Positions 29,388 through 39,914 of a stretch of DNA of 64,000 nt are shown here, piece by piece (positions within the stretch are counted from its first letter, which is position 1; every line of letters starts with the position of its first letter). Position numbers and translations under genes: made by a program. The notes beneath the pieces were generated by a model. It saw nothing but the letters and a program-made list of their open reading frames with translations, did no database searches and had not been told where the DNA came from. The stretch comes from Notospermus geniculatus. Lineage: Eukaryota; Nemertea; Pilidiophora; Heteronemertea; Lineidae. Location of the stretch: positions 302,809 through 366,808 of the forward strand of contig NMRB01000259.1 in assembly GCA_002633025.1 (NCBI GenBank), in the 5' to 3' direction.

Positions 29388-29477
29388 TGCATCCTCCCAC
29401 AGCAGGGGTTTTTACATCCACTCACTTTGTGAGCGAGTGTAGAGGGACGAGACCAAAACCCCGTTATGGGAGGATGG
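29388..29477. repeat. Short inverted repeat downstream of H1
   Basis: GCATCCTCCCACAGCAGGGG with TTTT is mirrored by AAAACCCCGTTATGGGAGGATG, with a CACTCACTTTGTGAGCGAGTG hairpin inside. It is probably a small MITE. Confidence 0.6.
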
Positions 29478-29907
29478 AAATGTTGCGGCTTGTTTCGGGA
29501 TTGGTCTACATTCCGAGTCCTACAAAATTACCAAAACACGTCATCAAATTGTTTTGCAAAGTCGCAGGTCCAGTCCACACTGCAACAACCGTAACGGTGG
29601 AAATGCCCGTGGAAATGTTGCAGCTGGGTGTTTTGGAAATAGAAATGCTGATGGCGTAGACCGGTTGCGAAGTTCTGTAACTTCGCAGCCTTGGTATTCC
29701 GTGTGTAGCAGGTGCCCTGTGACAGTAACAGGTCGCCTGAAGTGTTGACGGGGCTCAACCAGCTACATGAATGCAACTCCCGAGTTACGAGAGTCCGCTA
29801 TTGTTGGTTATGTATTTGAATGGTCATGGTTTCTAGAGCGATATAAAGGGAGTCCTCCACAATACCGTTCTCAGGCCCCGCCATATTGGGACCAATATGA
29901 TGAATGG

Positions 29908-30522
29908 CTATAAACGCCTTCCCTTTTTAACCGTGACCCCTGTTGCGGACCCACTAAATGTACGGGACTCGTTAGATTGTACAGCCGGCATACATCCGTG
30001 GCGAGGACTCCGCATGATGATGTCCCGAAAATATAGAGCGCGCCTCGAGATTTAGCCCATACAATGACTGCGTGGTTTTTGTCGTGCAAGCATGACTGGC
30101 GTTGTGTATGTTCCGTATTTACTGGACTTACTGCCGGCCGACATTGCAGAGCTGCTGGATCATCACCTCGTTCTCCTGGGCCGAATTTAAAGGGGCCACC
30201 TGCCCCCTGTGCAATAAATATTGGCAATTTTTTGAACGAAAATGAAGAAGAAACCAAAGAACTACATGTAGCACCTAGCCAAATTGCATTGATCACCAAC
30301 TAAAAGGGGGGTATGAATGAGAACGAGTAGCCACTGCCCAAGGTAAATCTGGGTGGTCAAAATGTTGTATAAATTTCCGGAATATTCTTCTTCATAAAAG
30401 AGATGTTTTTCCAGTCTAGATACAACTGATTCTCATTCCCAAATGCCAGGAAAACGCATTTTCAGGCCTTGGCTTAGATTCGCGGATTTTTTTCCTAACC
30501 GGTAGATTCCTAACCAGTACAT
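29908..30522. repeat. N-joined tandem duplicate, copy 1 (empty site)
   Basis: 615 bases, CTATAAACGCCTTCCC to TAACCAGTACAT, ending at the N at 30523. It matches 30524-31281 except for a 150-base MITE present only in the second copy. Confidence 0.88.
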
Positions 30523-30523
30523 N

Positions 30524-31281
30524 CTATAAACGCCTTCCCTTTTTAACCGTGACCCCTGTTGCGGACCCACTAAATGTACGGGATTCGTTAGATTGTACAG
30601 CCGGGATACATCCGTGGCGAGGACTCCGCATGATGATGTCCCGAAAATATAGAGCGCGCCTCGAGATTTAGCCCATACAATGACTGCGTGGTTTTTGTCG
30701 TGCAAGCATGACTGGCGTTGTGTATGTTCCGTATTTACTGGACTTAAGCTGGATTTAGCTGCACGCGGTATGCGGATTGCGGAACGCGGTAAGCGGAAAG
30801 TTCAATGCATTTCGCATACAACAAATCGCTTCCGCCGGGGATTCCGCGGCCCTATACCGCATTCCGCGTGTCAGCTAAATGCAGCTTTACTGCCGGCCGA
30901 CATTGCAGAGCTGCTGGATCATCACCTCGTTCTCCTGGGCCGAATTTAAAGGGGCCACCTGCCCCCTGTGCAATAAATATTGGCAATTTTTTGAACGAAA
31001 ATGAAGAAGAAACCAAAGAACTACATGTAGCACCTAGCCAAATTGCATTGATCACCAACTAAAAGGGGGGTATGAATGAGAACGAGTAGCCACTGCCCAA
31101 GGTAAATCTGGGTGGTCAAAATGTTGTATAAATTTCCGGAATATTCTTCTTCATAAAAGAGATGTTTTTCCAGTCTAGATACAACTGATTCTCATTCCCA
31201 AATGCCAGGAAAACGCATTTTCAGGCCTTGGCTTAGATTCGCGGATTTTTTTCCTAACCGGTAGATTCCTAACCAGTACAT
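30524..31281. repeat. N-joined tandem duplicate, copy 2 (filled site)
   Basis: It restarts with CTATAAACGCCTTCCC immediately after the N and carries a MITE at 30747-30896. Confidence 0.88.
30747..30896. mobile_element. PIF/Harbinger-like MITE with TTA target duplication
   Basis: The ends are AGCTGGATTTAGCTGCACGC and GTGTCAGCTAAATGCAGCT. It is flanked by TTA at 30744-30746 and 30897-30899. The empty copy reads GGACTTACTGCC with a single TTA. A 3-base TTA duplication is the hallmark of PIF/Harbinger elements. Confidence 0.85.
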
Positions 31282-31433
31282 GTACGTCCATTACGAAATG
31301 AAATTTATGAAGTGAATGGTGGGTTAATGGTTGGGTAAGTGTAAGTGTTAGGGTTGGGTCAGGGTTAGTGTTGGGAGTAATATTAGGATTAAGCGGATTA
31401 GAATTAGGATTAGCTTTTGCTACATTGTATATA

Positions 31434-31692
31434 CTCTAAATTCTGAGGAGTGAATTCACTCATTTGGAGTGAGGCACGGCCACTCCAGCCTCTCACTCTT
31501 GACCACTCCAAAAATTCACTCCAAAGAGTGAATGGGTCCACTAAGAATATAGAGTGGCTTCACTCCTGCTTTGATTGAAAATCACTCAATTCTTAGTGGA
31601 GCCATTCACACGTATGGAGTGAATGGCTGGCATGGCTGGAGTGGTCCCTGCCTCACAACAAATGAGTGAATTTCACTCCTCAGCATTTAGAG
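31434..31692. repeat. MITE rich in GAGTGAA words
   Basis: CTCTAAATTCTGAGGAGTGA at the left is mirrored by TCACTCCTCAGCATTTAGAG. Within it the word GAGTGAAT or ATTCACTC recurs many times in both senses, giving nested hairpins. Confidence 0.8.
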
Positions 31693-32678
31693 AGCAGGTT
31701 AGGAAAAAAAGTTGGTCGTGATGGATATATCGGTTAGGGAAAAAATCGCCCCCCCCCCTCGCTCGGATGCGCCTGCGGCGCAAACATCGCACCTTCGGCG
31801 CTCTTCTATCCCCCTGCCCCCCTAGAGAAAAAAGTTAAATAGGGCCTACGGCTCCAGCTAATTCACTGTTGTCGATATGCCCTCACACCTAGGTCTAATC
31901 TTGGCGGCGGGGGGGGTCTTGAAAATGAGTTAGATTCTTTTATAGATAATCGTGATGAGAAAGTCATACAAACAGTGAAGAGACCACAAACGAAATACAA
32001 TGTATCGACAAACTTCAAGCCGATTATTGTCGGCGCCGCGGTGGGTTGATGTTAATGGTTTGTCCATCTATCAGATGATTGGCTGTTCATGAAGTGATAT
32101 GTAAATTGGTTCACGATATTAACTAGTCATTAACATAAATTATGCGCAAAACTACCGCGGAGCATCTAAAAGTTTATTGTTGTATGACCATGGTGGTGAC
32201 CTTTAGTAAATTCGTTTCGTTGCTATTTTTGAATGGACAAAATAACTCGAACTGATACTAGAAAATGGCTAATAGAGACGTTAAAATACACTTCCGACGC
32301 CGAATTCCGACTCCAGATGGTTCACTTTTTGCGAAAAGGTCATCAAATACAACAGTTTTTTTTCAAAGCAATGTCGTGAATGCGATTGGGAAAAGGAATA
32401 GAACCCGGCTGAGTGGCAAATGATATTCGCCTTTAATATAGTGAAATAATTATATTTCAGGATCTCGGTGTTGGAGGGGAGCAGATTTTAACCTCTCTTA
32501 TTATAAGGAGATGACTGCGTCTTTTCTTCGATTCGAGTACTTATCAAGGTACTTATGATCTTTCAGAAGAACGTATAAAAAAATAAATGCTTTGCATCAG
32601 TTGAAAATGATGCAAGTGATTGGGATATATTTTATTAATTACCTTTTTATTTGGTTTGTATGAGACAAGAGCCGTGTG
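31693..32678. other. Interval with no recognised gene
   Basis: A CG-rich patch at about 31748-31820 has C runs and a GCGCCTGCGGCGC palindrome. The rest is AT-rich and has no coding frame of note. Confidence 0.4.
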
Positions 32679-33701
32679 AAGGCCTCCAAAGCTTCTAATT
32701 GGCAAGCACGTAATATAAGTCTCCCAGCTGAAAAGGTTGCGCACACAATTCGTGTTATGAAACTGGAAATCGTGTCTGGACTACATGTACATGTAGCTGT
32801 GTTTCGGAATAAAACTCGTAAGCTGAGTTAAAAGACATCGTTATGGAAAAATTCCTTCTTCTTCGCACTCTTCATTCTTGTAAAGAAAAAAATCGTACTT
32901 TGCCTCTGGGTGAATTCACCGATGGATTGGGCCGAAAAGAAACCGCGGCATCGGCCCAATAGCTCGTGTCATTCGCTTGCCACTGCAGGGACTCATCCCG
33001 TTGTCGCATGTGGTAGCATGTGTAATTGACCTAGAGATTCCTTGTTTATTATCATTTTGTAATTGAAGTACGTATACGGTACATTGCTGCATTGTAATTC
33101 GACGACCTCTTCACATTCATCTCCACCATTTCAAAGTGTAATTTTTGTCGTGGCAGCTTGTTGGTTATTCTTTGTATAAAGGACCAGGTTCTCGGTAATT
33201 TCGTTCACTACTAGGCCTATGTAATTCCATCTTCTTGCGATGAAATTTTCCTGCAAATTAGAAAAAATCAAATTACTGTAGGCCTATATTCATTCGGCAT
33301 TCATGACAATTTACATGACTATAGATACATTTCAATTTATTTCATAAGTTGTATTTAAAGAGTGCATGACAAAATGTGTCTTCAGTTTTACAACATGCGA
33401 ACAAAATTGCGATTCCTTACATACTTTGCAACGAATTTTCGTAAAATCATCAATGGTACGTCACTTTTTTTCTTTCTTATAAGATTTGACGGACATTTAT
33501 TGCCCATGATCATCGCGTTGCTGGGCTAATCAATAGCACTGGGAAATGCGATGCGGATGAACTGATTTGGATATTCTATATTAAATACCATCGATTTATC
33601 GCTTCATATAATTTTGTAGATCGATAATTCGATGGTGTTTACGTTAGTGATACATAGGCGCCCTCAGATCCTTTCATACTCTCACTTTCTGGACATGTCA
33701 T

Positions 33702-34240
33702 CACTCTTAAAAAATTCTTGTCACCGCAACTTGTCTGTGAATATTGAAAAGGTGCTTTAGTCAGTCTGACGAGTTACGTCATTCATGACACAATTTACTT
33801 GTCATGGCGAGTCGCACATCTCTGTGACGAGTTCAGTTTGTCCAGTTGACAAGAATGACGATAAGTTGTAGGTGGCAGGACATTATTGCGCATGCCGACT
33901 CATTTGCCGAGTGGGTTTAGGGGTCAGGTCTAGTAGCTTGTATGTTAGTTTCATAGGTCATAGGTTCGAATCCAATCGTAGGCTTAAATTAGATCGGGTT
34001 TTTCTGTCATACGTAGCTGTTGTTAGTACTTGTAACTAACGTACAACAGTCTCTCGCTGAATTTTATCTTTAATTTTTCATATTTAGCCTGAATGACAAG
34101 ATGTATTTGTTTCAATGATAAGATGTCTCTTTTCCGAGGATGACAAGTTTTGTCAATTGACAAGATAGACCCTGTCAATTTAAGCATATGGCTGAGAACG
34201 AGTTCCAGCTTGTCAGTACGACAAGAAATTTTTTAGAGTG
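33702..34240. mobile_element. TIR element with CACTCTTAAAAAATTCTTGTC ends (copy 1)
   Basis: CACTCTTAAAAAATTCTTGT at the left and ACAAGAAATTTTTTAGAGTG at the right form the TIR. Inside, GACAAG and CTTGTC words recur in both senses. The interior carries a tRNA-like stretch (33897-33982). A second copy lies at 37882-38423 in the duplicate. Confidence 0.75.
33897..33982 (+). pseudogene. tRNA-like sequence (Ser/Leu type), probably a decayed tRNA or SINE head
   Basis: TTGCCGAGTGGGTTTAGGGG resembles the A-box/D-arm of type II tRNAs, and GGTTCGAATCC is a perfect B-box at a suitable distance. The 5' and 3' acceptor arms do not pair well, so a functional tRNA is unlikely. The same stretch is present at 38079-38163. 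Confidence 0.45.
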
Positions 34241-34325
34241 ATTTGTCAACTTCTCGGGCGAGTGTAACTTGGCCAGTGCAACCTTTTTCTTCATCTTTGC
34301 CATCTCTTTCGAAAGCAACTAACAG

Positions 34326-34462
34326 ATAGAGGTTTAAGAGATCATCCCGCTAACGGCAACACTAACGTTAACGCTATTTGTCTTCGACACAGTTTTCCAA
34401 AACGTTAGTGTTACTGTTACATTGGTGTTACTGTTAGCGGGATCTTTAAATAAACTCTCTAT
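34326..34462. repeat. Palindromic MITE with ATAGAGGTTTAAGAGATC ends (copy 1)
   Basis: GATCATCCCGCTAACGG plus CAACACTAACGTT is mirrored by AACGTTAGTGTTACTGTTAC and CTGTTAGCGGGATC. The copy at 38509-38645 is part of the large duplicate. Confidence 0.8.
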
Positions 34463-35472
34463 TGACACCGAAATAAAGTTAACGCTAAGATACAGCACTT
34501 TTCTTGAAAAAAAATAATCATTACACTCAGAAAAGTATTTCCTTGATCCAGATGCACCCTTTCTTCTTTTTCAATGTGTACACTCGATATTCAATCTTAA
34601 TTTGCTTAGAAACTTACGTTTGAATATTAATTTCCTCCTGTAAACAAAGATAATGCCTCAGGATTTGATGATAATACATCAGGATTTGAAGAAAAATTGA
34701 GGAACGAAGATATCGTCGTTGAATTTGAAATCATTATTTCAAACGAAAATTGGCTGCCTCTTTTATCAGCGAGATGCCGAACGCATAAATTATGTTGATG
34801 CAAGAGCCTATTATAATATGGGCATCATTTCAGCTACCACGAATGATCGCGAGGCGTAAAACCGATCGATTTCACCCACACTTTTTGCCAGGATTTCATG
34901 CGTTTTTCCAACTATCACCAATTAATCTGACGAAAATTGTGTAAATGCGAAACACATCATTAAGAAACAATTTAATCTGGTGTTTGCCGGTGAGTGGATT
35001 GAACGTTTCTCGGTTATTTGGACAGAGACGGGTGATTCGCGCCGCTGTTTCAGGGCACGGCTCTGAAGTTGGATTCCGAAAACAACATGATTGCGAGGAA
35101 AATGATGCCATTTTGACACGATGTGATCAATCACTTCTTCCCATAGTTTCAGCGGAAGTATAATGTACGTGCCTTATTTTTTTGTTGTAGTTCTGAAATC
35201 ATATAAAACATCGCTTGTGGTACATGTACTAACAGTTGTCATGGTTGGACGATAGGTCTAGTTATAACATCCTTTTGTGCAATGGATGTTTGTTGTGAGT
35301 AGGCCTCTCTAAGCATCAGATTCTAACTGTCATGCAGGTAAATAAAACTTATGGAAAATACAGGAATATCGTCAAGTACAACAAATTAGCTCCAGATCTA
35401 TCGTAGCAAACTAAAACCGGTGTCGGAAAAAGTGTTGTATAGATATATGGTTCGTAAAATAGGTGTTACTTC

Positions 35473-35996
35473 NNNNNNNNNNNNNNNNNNNNNNNNNNNN
35501 NNNNNNNNNNNNNNNNNNNNNNNNNNNNNNNNNNNNNNNNNNNNNNNNNNNNNNNNNNNNNNNNNNNNNNNNNNNNNNNNNNNNNNNNNNNNNNNNNNNN
35601 NNNNNNNNNNNNNNNNNNNNNNNNNNNNNNNNNNNNNNNNNNNNNNNNNNNNNNNNNNNNNNNNNNNNNNNNNNNNNNNNNNNNNNNNNNNNNNNNNNNN
35701 NNNNNNNNNNNNNNNNNNNNNNNNNNNNNNNNNNNNNNNNNNNNNNNNNNNNNNNNNNNNNNNNNNNNNNNNNNNNNNNNNNNNNNNNNNNNNNNNNNNN
35801 NNNNNNNNNNNNNNNNNNNNNNNNNNNNNNNNNNNNNNNNNNNNNNNNNNNNNNNNNNNNNNNNNNNNNNNNNNNNNNNNNNNNNNNNNNNNNNNNNNNN
35901 NNNNNNNNNNNNNNNNNNNNNNNNNNNNNNNNNNNNNNNNNNNNNNNNNNNNNNNNNNNNNNNNNNNNNNNNNNNNNNNNNNNNNNNNNNNNNNNN
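35473..35996. other. Assembly gap (524 Ns)
   Basis: Unresolved bases. The left flank is the end of one copy of a duplicate that continues intact in the other copy, so the scaffold breaks at a copy boundary. Confidence 0.99.
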
Positions 35997-36504
35997 GGTT
36001 TGTTGACTTCCGGAGCGAAAGGTCACTTGGGAGTTGAAGGTTCGAAAGGTCGTAATTATCGGATGTTTCTTCGCCCTTGGAGGAATAAACTTTCACCAAT
36101 GCGCATGCGCAGAAGGCGCGTTTGAGCAATCGGAAACACTCGGCGATTTCCGATGACAGAAGAGGCAAACGCCGAAAGTGACGTCATCAAAACATTATGG
36201 CAGCCAAGTTCGGCGCGATGCAACATCGCATCGAAAAAAAGCAATTAAACCTATGTGTTCTGGTCAGATTACAATCAAAACGGTCCAGTCACCTACTGTT
36301 TTATATGAACATTACAAATATTTGGTATTAAAAGCAATTTTCGCTGTAGGTTTTCGAGATATTCGCAATAAAAGTGCAGCGTGTTCGCCCTATTGATATG
36401 CAAATTTTCGTTTACACTAGTCCCCATAGGAGTTGTATAGGTTGAATCCGGTTGTAGAATCATAACGATGATGTTATGTTCGGAGACCGGAGTTTTCGGT
36501 CTAG
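35997..36504. promoter_or_regulatory. Possible CpG-rich promoter with NRF1 and CRE-like sites
   Basis: This stretch is richer in CpG than its surroundings and has GCGCATGCGC (36101-36110, NRF1-like) and TGACGTCATC (36179-36188, CRE-like). Both come before an ATG at 36196 reading MAAKFGAMQHRIEKKQLNL. The combination resembles a housekeeping promoter with a first coding exon, but no downstream exon was recognised. Confidence 0.35.
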
Positions 36505-36912
36505 AAGGCCTCCAAAGCTTCTAATTGGCAAGCACGTAATATAAGGCTCCCAGCTGAAAAGGTTGCGCACACAATTCGTGTTATGAAACTGGAAATCGTG
36601 TCTGGACTACATGTACATGTAGCTGTGTTTCGGAATAAAACTCGTAAGCTGAGTTAAAAGACATCGTTATGGAAAAATTCCTTCTTCTTCGCACTCTTCA
36701 TTCTTGTAAAGAAAAAAATCGTACTTTGCCTCTGGGTGAATTCACCGATGGATTGGGCCGAAAAGAAACCTCGGCATCGGCCCAATATAGCTCGTGTCAT
36801 TCGCTTGCCACTGCAGGGACTCATCCCGTTGTCGCATGTGGTAATTGACCTAGAGATTCCTTGTAACCATTTTAAGCTAGAAATTCGTCATTTTGTAATT
36901 GAAGTAGGCCTA

Positions 36913-37245
36913 CACTGTTAGAAATAACAGAAGATTTTACAGAAAATCTGTGCAGCAGAGTCCCCAGGACTGGATCTGTAAAATTACAGAGTGATCTGTA
37001 AAACTACAGACTTAAATAAATGTTAACAGAGACTTGACTGGAGGCTGACCAAATTATATTTTCATACCGTTCTCAGAAGGCATCATAATCGGATGTCCAA
37101 TGGAGTCCAACCAATACAGGAAAACATGAATCATACCATAAAAAAATTATGTAAATTTACAGAAAGTGCTGGGGACTCTGCTGCAGGCACTTTCTGTAAA
37201 ATTACTGCAAAATTACTACTGTAAAATTAATAATTTCTAACAGTG
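36913..37245. mobile_element. MITE in copy 2 only, CACTGTTAGAAAT ends
   Basis: CACTGTTAGAAATAAC at the left and AATTTCTAACAGTG at the right are the TIR, with inner repeats of CTGTAAAATTACAG and GCAGAGTCCCCAG / CTGGGGACTCTGC. The first copy lacks it (around 33066-33080). It is flanked by TA on the left; the flanks are consistent with TA-targeting elements. Confidence 0.8.
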
Positions 37246-37881
37246 ATACGGTACACTGCTGCATTGTAATTCGACGACCTCTTCACATTCATCTCCACCA
37301 TTTCAAAGTGTAATTTTTGTCGTGGCAGCTTGTGGTTATTCTTTGTATAAAGGACCAGGTTCTGGGTAATTTCGTTCACTACTAGGCCTATGTAATTCCA
37401 TCTTCTTGCGATGAAATTTTCCTGCAAATTAGAAAAAATCAAATTACTGTAGGCCTATATATTCATTCGGCATTCATGACAATTTACATGACTATAGATA
37501 CATTTCAATTTACTTCATAAGTTGTATTTAAAGAGTGCATGACAAAATGTGTCTTCAGTTTTACAATATGCGAACAAAATTGCGATTCCTCACATACTTT
37601 GCAACGAATTTTCATAAAATCATCACTGGAGGTACACTTACGTCACTTTTTTTCCTTAGATTTAACGGACAGATTGCCAATTGATCATCGCGTTGCTGGG
37701 CTAATCAATAGCACTGGGAAATGCGATGCGGATGGACTGATTTGGATATTCTATATTAAATACCATCGATTTATCGCTTCATATATAGTAATTTTATAGA
37801 TCGATAATTCGATGGTGTTTACGTTAGTGATACATAGGCGCCCTCAGATCCTTTCATACTCTCACTTTCTGGACATGTCAT

Positions 37882-38423
37882 CACTCTTAAAAAATTCTTG
37901 TCACCGCAACTTGTCTGTGAATATTGAAGTGCTTTAGTCAGTCTGACGAGTTACGTCATTCATGACACGATTTACTTGTCATGGCGAGTCGCACATCTCT
38001 GTGACGAGTTCAGTTTGTCCAGTTGACAAGATCTCTATGACGATAAGTTGTAGGTGGCAGGACATTATTGCGCATGCCGACTCATTTGCCGAGTGGGTTT
38101 AGGGGTCAGGTCTAGTAGCTTGTATGTTAGTTTCATAGGTCATAGGTTCGAATCCAATCGTAGCTTAAATTAGATAGGGTTTTTCTGCCATACGTAGCTG
38201 TTGTTAGTACTTGTAACTAACGTACAACAGTCTCTTGCTGAATTTTATCTTTAATTTTTCATATTTAGCCTGAATGACAAGATGTATTTGTTTCAATGAT
38301 AAGATGTCTCTTTTCCGAGGATGACAAGAGTTTTGTCAATTGACAAGATAGACCCTGTCAATTTAAGCATATGGCTGAGAACGAGTTCCAGCTTGTCAGT
38401 ACGACAAGAAATTTTTTAGAGTG
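37882..38423. mobile_element. TIR element with CACTCTTAAAAAATTCTTGTC ends (copy 2)
   Basis: Duplicate of 33702-34240 with the same ends; it differs by small indels. Confidence 0.75.
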
Positions 38424-38508
38424 ATTTGTCAACTTCTCGGGCGAGTGTAACTTGGCCAGTGTAACCTTTTTCTTCATCTTTGCCATCTCTTTCGAAAGCA
38501 ACTAACAG

Positions 38509-38645
38509 ATAGAGGTTTAAGAGATCATCCCGCTAACGGCAACACTAACGTTAACGCTATTTGTCTTCGACACAGTTTACCAAAACGTTAGTGTTACTGT
38601 TACATTGGTGTTACTGTTAGCGGGATCTTTAAATAAACTCTCTAT
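38509..38645. repeat. Palindromic MITE with ATAGAGGTTTAAGAGATC ends (copy 2)
   Basis: Same element as 34326-34462 in the second copy of the duplicate. Confidence 0.8.
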
Positions 38646-39676
38646 TGACACCGAAATAAAGTTAACGCTAAGATACAGCACTTTTCTTGAAAAAAAATAA
38701 TCATTACACTCAGAAAAGTATTTCCTTGATCCAGATGCACCCTTTCTTCTTTTTCAATGTGTACGCTCGATATGAATCTTAATTTGCTTAGAAACTTACG
38801 TTTGAATATTAATTTCCTCCTGTAAACAAAGATAATGCCTCAGGATTTGATGATAATACATCAGGATTTGAAGAAAAATTGAGGAACGAAGATATCGTCG
38901 TTGAATTTGAAATCATTATTTCAAACGAAAATTGGCTGCCTCTTTTATCAGCGAGATGCCGAACGCATAAATTATGTTGATGCAAGAGCCTATTATAATA
39001 TGGGCATCATTTCAGCTACCACGAATGATCGCGAGGCGTAAAACCGATCGATTTCACCCACACTTTTTGCCAGGATTTCATGCACGTTTTTCCAACTATC
39101 ACCAATTAATCTGACGAAAATTGTGTAAATGCGAAACACATCATTAAGAAACAATTTAATCTGGTGTTTGTCGGTGAGTGGATTGAACGTTTCTCGGTTA
39201 TTTTTGGACAGAGACGGGTGATTCGCGCCGCTGTTTCAGGGCACGGCTCTGAAGTTGGATTCCGAAAACAACATGATTGCGAGGAAAATGATGCCATTTT
39301 GACCCGATGTGATCAATCACTTCTTCCCATAAGTAGTTTCAGCTGAAGTATAATGTACTTGCCTTATTTTTTTGTTGTAGTTCTGAAATCATATAAAACA
39401 TCGCTTGTGGTACAGTACTAACAGTTGTCATGGTTGGACGATAGGTCTAGTTATAACATCCTTTTGTGCAATGGATGTTTGTTGTGAGTAGGCCTGTCTA
39501 AGCATCAGATTCTACTGTCATGCAGGTAAATAAAACTTATGGAAAATACAGGAATATCGTCAAGTACAACAAATTAGCTCCAGATCTATCGTAGCAAACT
39601 AAAACCGGTGTCGGAAAAAGTGTTGTATAGATATATGGTTCGTAAAATAGGTGTTACTTCCATACTGTGCAGTTAG

Positions 39677-39914
39677 AACTCGAGGGTCGAACTGGACGGT
39701 GACGCTGTTCATGTCACGTTGAATCTGAGAAAGACCCGCCATCCCAGTCCTTCGTGAAACAGGTTGGCAAAAGTGATTGCAGTAGGTTGCTTGGGATACG
39801 GTTCATATCTCTGCATTAGGTCATGACTTCAACGACAAAACCATTCTTTGTCATGTCTATTGCGATTACCCAGAAAATGTTCGACAGAAAAACCAACTTC
39901 GACGATCCAAATAA
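39677..39914 (+). pseudogene. Possible coding remnant, two short frames
   Basis: A frame after a TTAG at 39676 reads VELDGDAVHVTLNLRKTRH and stops at 39755. A second, from 39786 after CAGTAG, reads VAWDTVHISALGHDFNDKTI, then LCHVYCDYPENVRQKNQL and RRSK with TAA at 39912. Both have amino-acid composition like real protein, but no family is recognised and no legal intron joins them. They may be exons of an unknown gene or a decayed copy. Confidence 0.3.

Larger units (their letters stand above)
32679..35472. repeat. Large duplicate, copy 1 (ends at the N gap)
   Basis: About 2.8 kb from AAGGCCTCCAAAGCTTC to the gap at 35473. It matches 36505-39660 at high identity. No gene is evident. Confidence 0.88.
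36505..39660. repeat. Large duplicate, copy 2
   Basis: Same sequence as 32679-35472 plus a 333-base insertion at 36913-37245. The last homologous word is GTGTTACTTC at 39651-39660, exactly where copy 1 meets the N gap. Confidence 0.88.

Noticed and set aside
31323-31415. GGGTTAG-like words resembling telomere repeats
   Set aside because: The words are irregular (GTTAGGGTTGGGTCAGGGTTAG and similar) with no periodic TTAGGG array; more likely a degenerate simple repeat.
33066-33660. Possible coding frame in the 33-kb duplicate
   Set aside because: Frames differ by indels between the two copies (33 kb and 37 kb) that are not multiples of three, so there is no coding constraint.
35398-36168. Open frames of more than 180 codons over the gap
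   Set aside because: They consist of Ns; there is no sequence to support them.
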